NCBI GenBank assembly: GCA_029959285.1
Contig: JASCOE010000007.1
Coordinates: 220,616 to 284,615, forward strand
DNA from: Flavobacteriaceae bacterium PS02337
Lineage (GTDB): Bacteria > Bacteroidota > Bacteroidia > Flavobacteriales > Flavobacteriaceae
Length of the DNA stretch: 64,000 nt
Direction of reading: 5' to 3'
In this document: positions 52,605-61,091 of the stretch, in pieces
Position numbering within the stretch: the first letter of the stretch is position 1
Layout: each line of letters opens with the position of its first letter
Program-made: the position numbers and the translations under genes
The notes under the pieces: generated by a model
What the model saw: only the letters and a program-made list of their open reading frames with translations
Database searches by the model: none
Told to the model about the DNA's origin: nothing

Positions 52605-53171
52605 ATGTGGGATATGTACCGAATGTTCGTAATACCCGAAGGTAAGTGGGGCGAAAAAGGGGCTGCAACGATGGTCGGCTCTGGAGATGCTATGGCCCGT
52701 CAGGCTGTGGAGCTCTTGGAGCTAGGGCAGAATGACCGCGTTCTTGAAATTGGGTTTGGTCCGGGAATAGGCCTGGAAACTCTGGCAAAAAAAGTAACGC
52801 ATGGATCAGTTGTCGGTATCGACCCTTCGGAACTCATGCACCGCCTTGCCGGTGAGCGTAATGAAATAAGTATAGAAACGGGTCTGGTAAAGCTCTTAAA
52901 AGGGACGGTTGATCATCTGCCCTTTGAGGACAGTTATTTCAACGGTGCCCTCGCAATGGACAACATGCATTTTTGGAATGACCCTCTCAAAGCACTAAAA
53001 GATCTGCACAGGGTACTTATGCCGGGTGCAAAGCTGGTGTCTTCCTTCACACCTTTTTCCGGAGGAAGCAGGCGTGGCTGGAAAGAACTGTTTACAGCAG
53101 CAGGATTTACGGACTTTGCTATATTTGAAAATGAGTCAGGCATCCGTTTAGTAGGCACAGCAGCCAAATAA
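52605..53171 (+). CDS. Class I SAM-dependent methyltransferase
   Basis: 188 residues. Motif I is DRVLEIGFGPGIGLETLA, the acidic loop is GSVVGIDPSELM, and MDNMHFWNDPLKALKDLHRVL is the post-catalytic helix of Methyltransf_11-type enzymes. Substrate unknown. It is in the same direction as the thiol-redox genes. Confidence 0.88.
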   Translation: MWDMYRMFVIPEGKWGEKGAATMVGSGDAMARQAVELLELGQNDRVLEIGFGPGIGLETLAKKVTHGSVVGIDPSELMHRLAGERNEISIETGLVKLLKGTVDHLPFEDSYFNGALAMDNMHFWNDPLKALKDLHRVLMPGAKLVSSFTPFSGGSRRGWKELFTAAGFTDFAIFENESGIRLVGTAAK

Positions 53172-53208
53172 GATCAAAGCCTTCAAAAATTAATCAAACT
53201 GTAGAATA

Positions 53209-53442
53209 ATGAAAAACTATTTAAGAAATTGGAATTTTATGCGGGTATTTAGGCTGGCATTAGGTGTTATTGTCATGGTACAGGGTATTATGGCAAATGA
53301 ATGGCTGATGGCAGGACTGGGCGCTCTGTTTGCCCTGATGCCCCTGATGAACGTAGGATGCTGCGGAGTAAACGGATGCAATACGCCCATTGCGAAAAGT
53401 GGAACAAAATCAGAAGAAATAACGTATGAAGAAGTTCGCTAA
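53209..53442 (+). CDS. DUF2892 small membrane protein (second copy)
   Basis: 77 residues, same start (MKNYLRNWNFMRVFRL) and Cys cluster (GCCGVNGC) as the copy at 47961. It overlaps the following DUF6132 gene by 17 bases. Confidence 0.85.
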   Translation: MKNYLRNWNFMRVFRLALGVIVMVQGIMANEWLMAGLGALFALMPLMNVGCCGVNGCNTPIAKSGTKSEEITYEEVR

Positions 53443-53653
53443 AAAACATCTGCTCACCATGGCAGGTGTATTTATCGGGGCCATTGCCGGTTATTTATAT
53501 TGGAAATTCATCGGGTGTACTTCCGGTACTTGTGCCATTACATCCAACCCACTAAACAGTACTATATATGGTGCGGTTATGGGGGGACTTTTATTTTCAA
53601 TATTTAAAAAAGATAAAAAACAATTTGATATTTCAGGGAATAACAAACAGTGA
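53426..53653 (+). CDS. DUF6132 small membrane protein (second copy)
   Basis: 75 residues with YWKFIGCTSGTCAIT as in the first copy. Its last codons overlap the decayed thioredoxin start, copying the gene order of 47961-48701. Confidence 0.8.
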   Translation: MKKFAKKHLLTMAGVFIGAIAGYLYWKFIGCTSGTCAITSNPLNSTIYGAVMGGLLFSIFKKDKKQFDISGNNKQ

Positions 53654-53705
53654 CAAACCTGTACCTATACTGTTAAATTTCTCTGCGGTACAGTTGTATT
53701 CCTAA
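53628..53705 (+). pseudogene. Decayed thioredoxin, N-terminal remnant
   Basis: In the frame overlapping the end of DUF6132, codons read IFQGITNSDKPVPILLNFSA, clearly derived from the thioredoxin start [17 protein letters not shown]. It loses the ATG and the WCGPC motif and ends at TAA at 53703-53705. The other end of a thioredoxin is at 54303. Confidence 0.65.
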
Positions 53706-53808
53706 AAAAATTAAGTAATGCATAGGTAATTATGCCAGCTTCATTAAGATGTAAATAGATAAAAATTTACAAAAAGCAGCCCCAATAAAATTCTTAAATT
53801 ATATACGT

Positions 53809-54195
53809 ATGAGCTTTTTTAAACGACTCTTTGGCAGTGATGAACCATCGAACAGAAAAGATTTTGATTGGGTTCCCTTAAACGATCTGCAACAACTACA
53901 AGAAATCATTACGGATTCTTATCAAAAGACAATAATAATTTTTAAACATAGTACCCGTTGCAGTATCAGCCGTTTTGTGTTAAATTCCTTTGAAAACGAA
54001 TTTGATTATCCGAAAGAAAAAATAGAAGCATATTATCTGGATCTGATTCATTTCAGAGAGATTTCCAATGAAATAGCCAGAAGATTTAACGTTCAACATC
54101 AATCTCCCCAAATCATGGTCATCAAAAACGGGAAAGTGGTTTTTTCAACTTCCCACGAGAATATCGATGCCGGTTCTCTAGTTAGATTTCTTTAA
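53809..54195 (+). CDS. ytxJ: YtxJ-like bacillithiol-system protein
   Basis: 128 residues. The IIIFKHSTRCSISRFVLN motif has the single active Cys of YtxJ monothiol proteins, and QSPQIMVIKNGKVV is the cis-Pro region. YtxJ is linked to bacillithiol redox control, so this supports a bacillithiol-using organism. It lies between two remnants of a lost thioredoxin. Confidence 0.85.
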   Translation: MSFFKRLFGSDEPSNRKDFDWVPLNDLQQLQEIITDSYQKTIIIFKHSTRCSISRFVLNSFENEFDYPKEKIEAYYLDLIHFREISNEIARRFNVQHQSPQIMVIKNGKVVFSTSHENIDAGSLVRFL

Positions 54196-54302
54196 TCGGC
54201 ATTTCAACAAACGCTTTTCGCTAATCAGCTGTTATATTGTCTTTTGTACGAACTAAAAACAACACACTTTTCATGTATTACAGTTTGATACCCTAGAAAA
54301 CA

Positions 54303-54356
54303 GGTGTGTCTCCGGTAAATGAATTGAGAAGATTGATAAAGGAAAATATAAACTAA
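54303..54356 (+). pseudogene. Decayed thioredoxin, C-terminal remnant
   Basis: Codons read GVSPVNELRRLIKENIN then TAA, matching [16 protein letters not shown] at the end of the thioredoxin at 48408. Nothing upstream in this frame extends the match far. A hairpin (AAATGCGG and CCGCATTT, 54355-54381) follows. The rest of 54196-54415 shows no gene. Confidence 0.6.
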
Positions 54357-54415
54357 ATGCGGAACTATTACCCGCATTTAATGTTATACATACCCACTGC
54401 CTGAAGAGTAAAAAA

Positions 54416-54958
54416 TTATTTGATAAATGTCTCCAGTACCTCTTTAAATAGGTCTGTACCTGCTTTTTCCAGCCATTCGAATACCAGCATATCCCTTGTT
54501 ATGACCACAGCACCGTTCTGCTGCATCCGTTCCAGTCCACGCGTTCTGTCATTTTCAGTTCTGGAACCAACACCCATATCTACAATAAATACTTCATAAC
54601 CCGCATCCAGCAGATCCAATACGGTCTGCAGAACGCAGATATGCGTTTCCGTACCGACAACGATTACCTGCTTACGCTCTTCGGCGAAATGTTTTGTCAA
54701 GTTACCTTCCCGGACGGCCGAAAAATAGGTCTTGGAAACAATATCCTTTTCACTGACCTTCGATCGTAAAATTTCGGGTGTTGCCCCAATTTTTTCAGGG
54801 AAGTGTTCTGTGAGTAAAACCGGAATACCTATTTTTTTAGCAAGGTCAACTGACCAGATTGCGGTTTCCAGCACTTCTTTCCCGTTGATGATCTTTGGAA
54901 ACAGCCGTTCCTGAATATCGATAACAAGTAATGTTGAATTTTCCTTTATGATTTTCAT
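54416..54958 (-). CDS. Isochorismatase-like cysteine hydrolase
   Basis: 180 residues. Asp in LVIDIQERLF, Lys in DIVSKTYFSA and Cys in TETHICVLQTVLDLL form the catalytic triad of the family. The substrate is unknown. It is 65 bases after the LLM flavoprotein gene on the same strand, so probably in its operon. Confidence 0.88.
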   Translation of the reverse strand: MKIIKENSTLLVIDIQERLFPKIINGKEVLETAIWSVDLAKKIGIPVLLTEHFPEKIGATPEILRSKVSEKDIVSKTYFSAVREGNLTKHFAEERKQVIVVGTETHICVLQTVLDLLDAGYEVFIVDMGVGSRTENDRTRGLERMQQNGAVVITRDMLVFEWLEKAGTDLFKEVLETFIK

Positions 54959-55023
54959 ATTTAAAGAATTAGGGTTAAAGATACTATAACTATGTAAACT
55001 TAATAACGGAACCTTTAGGCGGC

Positions 55024-56106
55024 CTACAGCTCCGGCATCTGATAGGCATCGGCAATCAATTTTGCTGAATGTACCATTTTCTCGGGCGAATGTCCGAGGT
55101 TTACCAGCATCAGCTCATCGGCACCCGATACCTGTTGCCCCCTGTTCAACCCGTCAGCAACCATCTGTCCTGTGCCATAGATCATTTTAGACCGCCAGCT
55201 TTCCATCAGGTACCTGTCCTGTTGCGTATATGGAAATGAGGCCAGTTCTGAAGGAGAAGGCATTACGTAAGATTGTCCTTTCATCATCCGCATCATGCTG
55301 TGTGCATAACTTTCGGTTTCCAACAAGGCTTCTTCTTGGGTGTCGGCAGCAAATACGGCAAAGCAAGCTAAAGTGTGTGGCTTATCAAGGATTTCCGATG
55401 GTTGGAAATTATCCCTATAGACCGCAAATGCCCCTTCCAGATTTTCGGGAGAAAGCTGTGCGGCAAAAGCAAAGGGCAGTCCAAGTTTCCCGGCTATTTT
55501 TGCAGAATGGCCAGAAGATCCCAACAGCCATACAGCAGGCCTTTCCATGGAACGTTCAATACCGTTCTGGGCATCCTGTCCGGGTCCGGGCACCGCCCAG
55601 ACCTTATTCTTATATGGGTGTCCTTCAGGGAAATCGTTATCGAGAAAATGGAACAGCTCTTCAAGCTGCTGCATGTAGTTCTCCGCTCCGGGGCTTCCCA
55701 TACCATGGATAGCCGTTGCAGTAAAACCATCCGTTCCGGGTGCACGGCCTATACCAAGGTCGATCCGTCCGGGAGCCATTGCCTCCAACATACCAAACTG
55801 TTCTGCAATTACCAGGGGCGGAAAGTTTGGGAGCATCATACCCCCGGCTCCCAAACGGAGGTGCTTTGTCTCGCCGACCAGACGGGCGAGCATAACTGCC
55901 GGTGATGAGGTAGAAACGGCAGGCATCGAGTGATGTTCCGCAACCCAGTAACGGGCAAATCCCCTGCGGTCGGCAAGTTTTGCCATTTCGATACTTTTTT
56001 CAATTCCCTCTATCGCGGAAAACCCTTTTCCGGTCGTTGCCCAATCCAGTATGGATAGCGGAACGGGGGCATTTCCCTGTTTTTTTATTGTACTGATATT
56101 GTTCAT
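55024..56106 (-). CDS. LLM-class flavin-dependent oxidoreductase
   Basis: 360 residues of the luciferase-like TIM barrel: PLSILDWATTGKGFSA start, VAEHHSMPAVSTSSPAV, RIDLGIGRAPGTDGFTA and WLLGSSGHSA near the middle. It uses reduced flavin and oxygen. From memory, class M sirtuin operons in some microbes include an LLM flavoprotein, so its shared operator with the sirtuin operon here is meaningful. Confidence 0.92.
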   Translation of the reverse strand: MNNISTIKKQGNAPVPLSILDWATTGKGFSAIEGIEKSIEMAKLADRRGFARYWVAEHHSMPAVSTSSPAVMLARLVGETKHLRLGAGGMMLPNFPPLVIAEQFGMLEAMAPGRIDLGIGRAPGTDGFTATAIHGMGSPGAENYMQQLEELFHFLDNDFPEGHPYKNKVWAVPGPGQDAQNGIERSMERPAVWLLGSSGHSAKIAGKLGLPFAFAAQLSPENLEGAFAVYRDNFQPSEILDKPHTLACFAVFAADTQEEALLETESYAHSMMRMMKGQSYVMPSPSELASFPYTQQDRYLMESWRSKMIYGTGQMVADGLNRGQQVSGADELMLVNLGHSPEKMVHSAKLIADAYQMPEL

Positions 56107-56184
56107 CTCTATACGCCTTTTTTATTGTCTTTAATCATTGTTTATTCCGGTTACTCACCGGTGTATCTTTGTAAAATAATAATA

Positions 56185-56251
56185 CAAAGGTAGAAAGCAT
56201 ATCCTGTTCAGTGGATACCAAAGAAGGTTCTAATACTACCATTTTGATAAA
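56185..56251 (-). promoter_or_regulatory. AraC-type box and promoter of the LLM gene
   Basis: The box TTTATCAAAATGGTAGT, 11 bases, CTTTGGTATCC lies on the minus strand at 56251-56213. Exactly 20 bases further comes TACCTTTG (56192-56185), a -7 element. Two more copies with the same spacing precede the sirtuin operon and the hydrolase at 59854. On the plus strand TATCTTTG (56164-56171) may serve the AraC gene. Confidence 0.8.
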
Positions 56252-56328
56252 TATATCCCCTATAAATACCTTTATTTATTTCCTGTTTTTGTAAATTGCA
56301 GTTCATTTTTATAATTCGGAAAAAGACT

Positions 56329-57219
56329 ATGGAAACTTTAAAATTTCATAAAACGGATTGCGGGGTCGACTTCCTTCTGAACGTTATCCATCTGGAAAGT
56401 GCAAACGGAACATACCTTAAAAACGTGCCTTTCAATACCGATTTTTTCGAGATTGTATTCTTTAAAAAAGCACATGGCCGCCTTATACTGAACCATCAAC
56501 AGATCGAGCTTACGGATAACAGCCTTATTTTTATTTCTCCGCATCAGAAGCGTCAATGGCATTTTGAGGAAGAAAAGGAACAGCTCTTTACGATACTTCT
56601 TTTTCAGGAAGATTTTCTCAATGAATTTTTCTCCGATAAACTTTTTGCCTACAGGCTGTTATATTTCTACCAGCTTCATTATCCATTGAAAATGGCGGTG
56701 GATACCGAGCTTATCCAGGGCTACTGTAACCTCCTGACGGAAATAAAGTCGGAACTGGTACATACCAAGCCGGACAGCATACACATCGTACGTTCGCTGC
56801 TCTATTATATCCTTCAGAAACTCAACAGGGAGTATGCAACAAGGAACCATCTGGATTTGGAAAGGGACAACAGCAACCACTATGCTTTTCAGTTCAAGCA
56901 CCTGATCGAAATACACATCAAAAAAAAGCAGCGTGTTGAGGACTATGCGGAAATGCTCGGCATCAGCAGGGTTTCCCTCAATACAGCTGTCAAAGAACAG
57001 TTTAATGTGACTGCTACGCATCTGCTCAAACAACGGCTGCTGCTGGAGATCAAGAACTATCTCATCCATTCAAAGCTCACCGTCAGTGAGATTGCCTATG
57101 AACTAAGCTTTTCAGAACCTAATCACCTGATGCGTTTTTTCAAAACACAGACAGGTATGACCACGGGTGAGTTTCTCCATGACAACCAGTCCGGAAGTAC
57201 TTTGCACGCGCTGGTGTAA
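56329..57219 (+). CDS. AraC-family regulator of the sirtuin/LLM regulon
   Basis: The ATG at 56329 (METLKFHKTDCG) gives 296 residues; an earlier ATG is less likely. An N-terminal cupin-like domain (NSLIFISPHQKRQWHF) precedes two HTH units (VEDYAEMLGISRVSLNTAV, then VSEIAYELSFSEPNHLMRF, ending KTQTGMTTGEF). It is divergent from the LLM gene and next to the sirtuin operon, making it the likely activator at the three 39-bp boxes. Confidence 0.9.
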   Translation: METLKFHKTDCGVDFLLNVIHLESANGTYLKNVPFNTDFFEIVFFKKAHGRLILNHQQIELTDNSLIFISPHQKRQWHFEEEKEQLFTILLFQEDFLNEFFSDKLFAYRLLYFYQLHYPLKMAVDTELIQGYCNLLTEIKSELVHTKPDSIHIVRSLLYYILQKLNREYATRNHLDLERDNSNHYAFQFKHLIEIHIKKKQRVEDYAEMLGISRVSLNTAVKEQFNVTATHLLKQRLLLEIKNYLIHSKLTVSEIAYELSFSEPNHLMRFFKTQTGMTTGEFLHDNQSGSTLHALV

Positions 57220-57255
57220 GTCCTGGAAGCCACTTCCTGACCAGTATCATTAATT

Positions 57256-57322
57256 TTTATCAAAATGGTAGTTATGTCATCGGTTTTGGTAGCCTTTCCA
57301 TAATCTTCTGAAACTAATTTTG
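57256..57322 (+). promoter_or_regulatory. AraC-type box and promoter of the sirtuin operon
   Basis: TTTATCAAAATGGTAGT (57256-57272), 11 bases, TTTTGGTAGCC (57284-57294), then exactly 20 bases to TAATTTTG (57315-57322). Activation from a site just upstream of the -33 region is typical of AraC proteins. Confidence 0.8.
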
Positions 57323-57348
57323 TAACCGTTTTTAATTATCAGAATCTT

Positions 57349-58251
57349 ATGGTTACAGAGGAACAGATAGATTTCCTTAATAAAAAAATTAAGGATGCCG
57401 ATGCGATTGTTGTCGGCGGAGCTTCGGGAATGTCCGCGGCTTCAGGTTTCAAGTTCTATTATCAATGTGATGATGTATTTCGCATGATTGCGGGTTCACT
57501 GGAGGAAAAATATGGTTTTCACAATTTCTTTGACGGACTGTACGACCGTCAGCATACTTTGGGAGAACATTGGGCAATGCTCATCAGGGTATCCAAATAT
57601 ATTTTTGACTGTGAAACAGGCGAAACCTACAGGGAACTGGCCGAGCTGCTCGATGGCAGGAACTATTATATAGCCACGACCAATCAAGATGCACAGTTTT
57701 TTCGCGTATTCGATGAAGACAGGATTACCCGCATACAGGGCGACTGGCGTTATTGGCAGTGCAAAAGAAAGTGCCACGACGAAATCTACTATAACAAAGA
57801 GCAGGTTTATGAGCTGCATGAAAAAATAGAAAATGATGCCCTTCCCGATGACCTGATTCCACGCTGTCCCAAATGCGGCAGGGAAATGGATCCCTGGATA
57901 CGTTCGCGTACTTTTCTGCAAGGCAGTTATTATCAAAAGGAAATGGATCGTTATCATGATTTTCTACGCACATTTTCCAGACGCAATACCCTCTTTCTGG
58001 AACTTGGAGTGGGCATGATGACCCCGATGTTCATCAAGGAACCCTTTATGAACATGGTCTACCAGTGGCCGCGGTCATTTTATGCGACGCTGAATCCGCA
58101 GCATGCCATTGTGCCGAAGGAAATAGCTGATAAGAGCATTGCCATCAGTGACGATATTGCCATTACTTTGAAACAGTTATTGGGCAGATCCACTGAAGGA
58201 ATGATAAAGCATGCCCCTAATGAAGTATTTACACCATCAAGAATTTACTAA
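57349..58251 (+). CDS. Sir2-family protein, class M sirtuin-like (first of a pair)
   Basis: 300 residues. The NAD loop is VVGGASGMSAASGF, the TTNQDAQFF motif and RIQGDWRYWQC lie in the middle, and a zinc ribbon is formed by WQCKRKC and CPKCG. This differs from classical sirtuins (usually TQNID and HG) and resembles the ADP-ribosylating class M (SirTM) enzymes, which use Asn and Gln at these positions (from memory). Its stop overlaps the start of the second sirtuin by 1 base (TAATG). Confidence 0.82.
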   Translation: MVTEEQIDFLNKKIKDADAIVVGGASGMSAASGFKFYYQCDDVFRMIAGSLEEKYGFHNFFDGLYDRQHTLGEHWAMLIRVSKYIFDCETGETYRELAELLDGRNYYIATTNQDAQFFRVFDEDRITRIQGDWRYWQCKRKCHDEIYYNKEQVYELHEKIENDALPDDLIPRCPKCGREMDPWIRSRTFLQGSYYQKEMDRYHDFLRTFSRRNTLFLELGVGMMTPMFIKEPFMNMVYQWPRSFYATLNPQHAIVPKEIADKSIAISDDIAITLKQLLGRSTEGMIKHAPNEVFTPSRIY

Positions 58252-59135
58252 TGGAGAGCATAGAAAGAACTTACAGGGAGATATGCGAAGCAGATAAGGT
58301 GCTTATAGGGGCAAGCAACGGGCTCTCCATATCCGGCGGTATCCATATTTTTGCGGACAACGCAGATTTTAGGGAGCATTTTTCGTACTATCGCAATCGG
58401 CTTGGGATCCCCAACATTATAAACGGCTGCTTTTTTCCTTACCGTACAGCAGAAGAAAGATGGGGTTTTTACAGCAGTATGTACAATTATTTTACCGTGG
58501 TCAGACCAGTGAGTGAGGTTATGCAGAACCTGACATCCCTGATCCGAAAAAAGGATTATTTTGTTGTTACATCCAATATAGACGCCCATTTTATCCACGC
58601 AGGGTTTGACAGGGACAGACTCTTTGAAATTGAGGGCAACTGCTGCGACATGCAGTGCGGCAAAGGTTGCCATGAAACTGTTTATCCAGCTGAAGAACTG
58701 CTCATAAAGATGTTCGCACAGAAGGAAAATGGAAAGGTGCCAAAAGACCTTGTACCCAATTGTCCCCAATGCGGCGGACCGATGGTATTGCATATTGAGA
58801 CCGACCGGAATTTTGTAAAAGACCACAGATGGAACGACAGTGCATCAGCTTACAGGGATTTTTGTCAAGTTCCTTCGGACAAAAAAATTGTCCTGCTGGA
58901 ACTGGGTGTGGGGATGCGTAACAGGCTCATCAAACAGCCGTTCATGGACTTTACCTATAAACACCCGAATGCAACCTATGTAACGTTCAACAAGGGCGAT
59001 ATTTATATCCCAAGTGAGATCGCTGGACAGTCCGTTGCAATGGACGGGAATATTGCGAAATTTCTGAATGTCCTTGCAGGGAAGAATAATGACAGGAACA
59101 AAGAAGATGGGAATAACGCTAAAACAAATTCCTGA
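58251..59135 (+). CDS. Sir2-family protein, class M sirtuin-like (second of the pair)
   Basis: 294 residues. The matching features are LIGASNGLSISGGI, VVTSNIDAHFI and LFEIEGNCCDMQCGKGC with a later CPQCGG zinc pair. Where the first copy has Gln (IQGDW) this one has Glu (IEGNC), and the sequence is clearly diverged, so it may have another acceptor or be catalytically weak. It is fused in translation to the first copy and adjoins the HD gene. Confidence 0.8.
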   Translation: MESIERTYREICEADKVLIGASNGLSISGGIHIFADNADFREHFSYYRNRLGIPNIINGCFFPYRTAEERWGFYSSMYNYFTVVRPVSEVMQNLTSLIRKKDYFVVTSNIDAHFIHAGFDRDRLFEIEGNCCDMQCGKGCHETVYPAEELLIKMFAQKENGKVPKDLVPNCPQCGGPMVLHIETDRNFVKDHRWNDSASAYRDFCQVPSDKKIVLLELGVGMRNRLIKQPFMDFTYKHPNATYVTFNKGDIYIPSEIAGQSVAMDGNIAKFLNVLAGKNNDRNKEDGNNAKTNS

Positions 59136-59711
59136 ATGAACACATCGACAACTATTCTTGATCTGCCGGAAAATATTTCTATAGCGGATAAATACAGGTA
59201 CTGGTATGATTTTATGGAGAATGAAGTGAGCTTTAACCGTGAAGACAGCCCGCTCCATGCCAGACCGCACTGCCGCAGGGTTCTTTTCCTTGCACTGAAA
59301 CTGAGCGAAAAAATGGGATTAACGGAAAGAGAGAAAGATATACTGTGTCTCGCTGCCGTTTTTCACGATTCCAGACGGGAGGATGAAGGACTTGATAAGG
59401 GCCACGGGCTAAGGGCGGCCGAGTATTACGGGCATTATTGTACGGTCAACAATTTACCTTTTGTTCCGGAAGTACACCTCATCTGTGCCTACCATGACCA
59501 TGATGACAGTGAAGGTATTGCAGACATAACGCATTTAATAGAAAATGCCGAAGGGTGTATAAGGTTATACCGTGTTTTTAAAGATGCTGATGCACTGGAC
59601 CGTTTCCGGCTTGGCCCAAACGGACTTGACGTTCGGTTCTTACGTAACGCTCAAGCCCTGGAGCTGGTAGAAACGGCAAAGGAAATGCTGCCAAGATCAG
59701 AGTTCAGATAA
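59136..59711 (+). CDS. HD-domain phosphohydrolase
   Basis: 191 residues. Metal ligands are His in HARPHCRRVLFLA, HD in AAVFHDSRRED, His in HLICAYHDHDD and Asp in VFKDADALDR. The ATG directly follows the second sirtuin stop (0-base gap), so it belongs to the same operon. Possible substrates include nucleotides or ADP-ribose-derived phosphates; not determined. Confidence 0.88.
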   Translation: MNTSTTILDLPENISIADKYRYWYDFMENEVSFNREDSPLHARPHCRRVLFLALKLSEKMGLTEREKDILCLAAVFHDSRREDEGLDKGHGLRAAEYYGHYCTVNNLPFVPEVHLICAYHDHDDSEGIADITHLIENAEGCIRLYRVFKDADALDRFRLGPNGLDVRFLRNAQALELVETAKEMLPRSEFR

Positions 59712-59749
59712 CGGAAAAGTACGTGATCATCCCAATAATTCATTTAATA

Positions 59750-59816
59750 TTTATCAAAATGGTAGTTATTGGGCAAGTTTTGGTAGCCGGTTCGGTTATT
59801 TAATTGGCGAACTTTG
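59750..59816 (+). promoter_or_regulatory. AraC-type box and promoter of the cysteine hydrolase
   Basis: TTTATCAAAATGGTAGT (59750-59766), 11 bases, TTTTGGTAGCC (59778-59788), 20 bases, then GAACTTTG (59809-59816). Same geometry as the two other copies; the -7 element has G in place of the first T. Confidence 0.78.
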
Positions 59817-59853
59817 CATCATACGTTTAACAAGTTAAATAAATTGTAAAAAG

Positions 59854-60402
59854 ATGAGTAAAAAAGCATTACTGGTTATAGATATCCAGAACGACTATTT
59901 CAAAAACGGAGCATGGGAACTTGTAGGATCTGAGGAGGCAAGTCTTCAGGCCCGTAAAATGATCGATCATTTTAGAGCAAACGATCTTCCTATCGCACAT
60001 ATCCAGCATTTTGCAACAGACGGGAATATTCCATTTTTCCATCCTGGAACAGCAGGGGCAGATATTCACGAAAATGTAAGACCTGCCGAAGGAGAGAAAG
60101 TGGTAAAAAAATATTACCCAAACAGCTTCAGGGAAACCGATCTATTGGAATACCTGAAATCCAACGGCGTTACTGAAGTGGTCATAACAGGAATGATGTC
60201 GCATATGTGCGTTGATGCAACCACAAGAGCGGCAAAAGACCTTGGGTTTGAATGTACGGTTATCAGTGATGCCTGTGCTTCAAGAGATCAAGAGCTTCAG
60301 GGAAAAGTGGTTAAAGCAGAGGATGTACATACTGCGTTCATTGCAGCCTTGACATTCTTCTATGCAAATGTAACAACGGCAGATGAATACATCAATGCCT
60401 AA
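59854..60402 (+). CDS. Isochorismatase-like cysteine hydrolase
   Basis: 182 residues. Asp in LVIDIQNDYFKNG, Lys in KVVKKYYPNSF and Cys in GMMSHMCVDATTRAA form the triad. Relatives include nicotinamidases and YcaC-type enzymes; with sirtuins in the same regulon, hydrolysis of nicotinamide is an attractive but unproved idea. Single gene with box, promoter and terminator. Confidence 0.88.
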   Translation: MSKKALLVIDIQNDYFKNGAWELVGSEEASLQARKMIDHFRANDLPIAHIQHFATDGNIPFFHPGTAGADIHENVRPAEGEKVVKKYYPNSFRETDLLEYLKSNGVTEVVITGMMSHMCVDATTRAAKDLGFECTVISDACASRDQELQGKVVKAEDVHTAFIAALTFFYANVTTADEYINA

Positions 60403-60410
60403 AAATGTAT

Positions 60411-60441
60411 GTGGGAACAAATTAAAATTGTTCCCACTTTC
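60411..60441 (+). terminator. Terminator after the cysteine hydrolase
   Basis: Perfect 10-bp stem GTGGGAACAA (60411-60420) and TTGTTCCCAC (60428-60437) with a trailing TTT. Confidence 0.85.
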
Positions 60442-60562
60442 TATTTTGGAATAAAATTCAACTTCAATATAAGCAAGTTAATAGAAAATTTAATGTTAAA
60501 ATAGCGGAAATCAGACATTCATCCTTGCACCCTTGATCAAATAAAACTATTTTTGTAGATTG

Positions 60563-60979
60563 ATGAACAGGACTATACCAAATATTTCAATGAACTGTAA
60601 GCGATATTTTTTTGTAATCGCTGCAATCTTATTGGTATTACTTACATCTTGTCCTGTAAAGATTGCCATAAAAAATATGGCCGGCATTCCGGTTAAAACG
60701 GAACAGGCTCCAACAAAGGGAGGCACTAATTTTTCAGCAACTACTTTCGAAAAATGCTCCCCGACTGAAATTACCCATTCGCAGTCAAACCAAAACAATC
60801 TTAGTAGTCCCGATTTACTACCGGTAGCTATTTTTACTGCTGCTTTTCTTTTCCTTTTCGGTATTCGTTACATCACCAAAGGAAACAAGCATCCACTTTA
60901 CAGCAGTAGCGGTAAAATCCGCAATGCCATCCCTCTGTTTCTGGAATACAGGAAACTCATCATTCACTACTCCCATTAA
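60563..60979 (+). CDS. Small membrane/lipoprotein before the efflux operon, unknown
   Basis: 138 residues. A lipobox-like LLVLLTSCPVK follows a hydrophobic N-terminus, and a second helix is at about residues 87-105 (VAIFTAAFLFLFG). The middle is polar with a conserved-looking FEKCSPTE. No family recognised; similar small genes precede RND operons in this phylum. 112 bases before the TolC gene. Confidence 0.55.
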   Translation: MNRTIPNISMNCKRYFFVIAAILLVLLTSCPVKIAIKNMAGIPVKTEQAPTKGGTNFSATTFEKCSPTEITHSQSNQNNLSSPDLLPVAIFTAAFLFLFGIRYITKGNKHPLYSSSGKIRNAIPLFLEYRKLIIHYSH

Positions 60980-61091
60980 TCTCTTATCCATCTATCAACC
61001 CTACAGGTTTTTAGATTGATTTTCTATTGTTTCCATTTTAAAATAATCTTCGGTCGCCTTTTGTACGGCCTATCCAAAATTATATCGTAAT

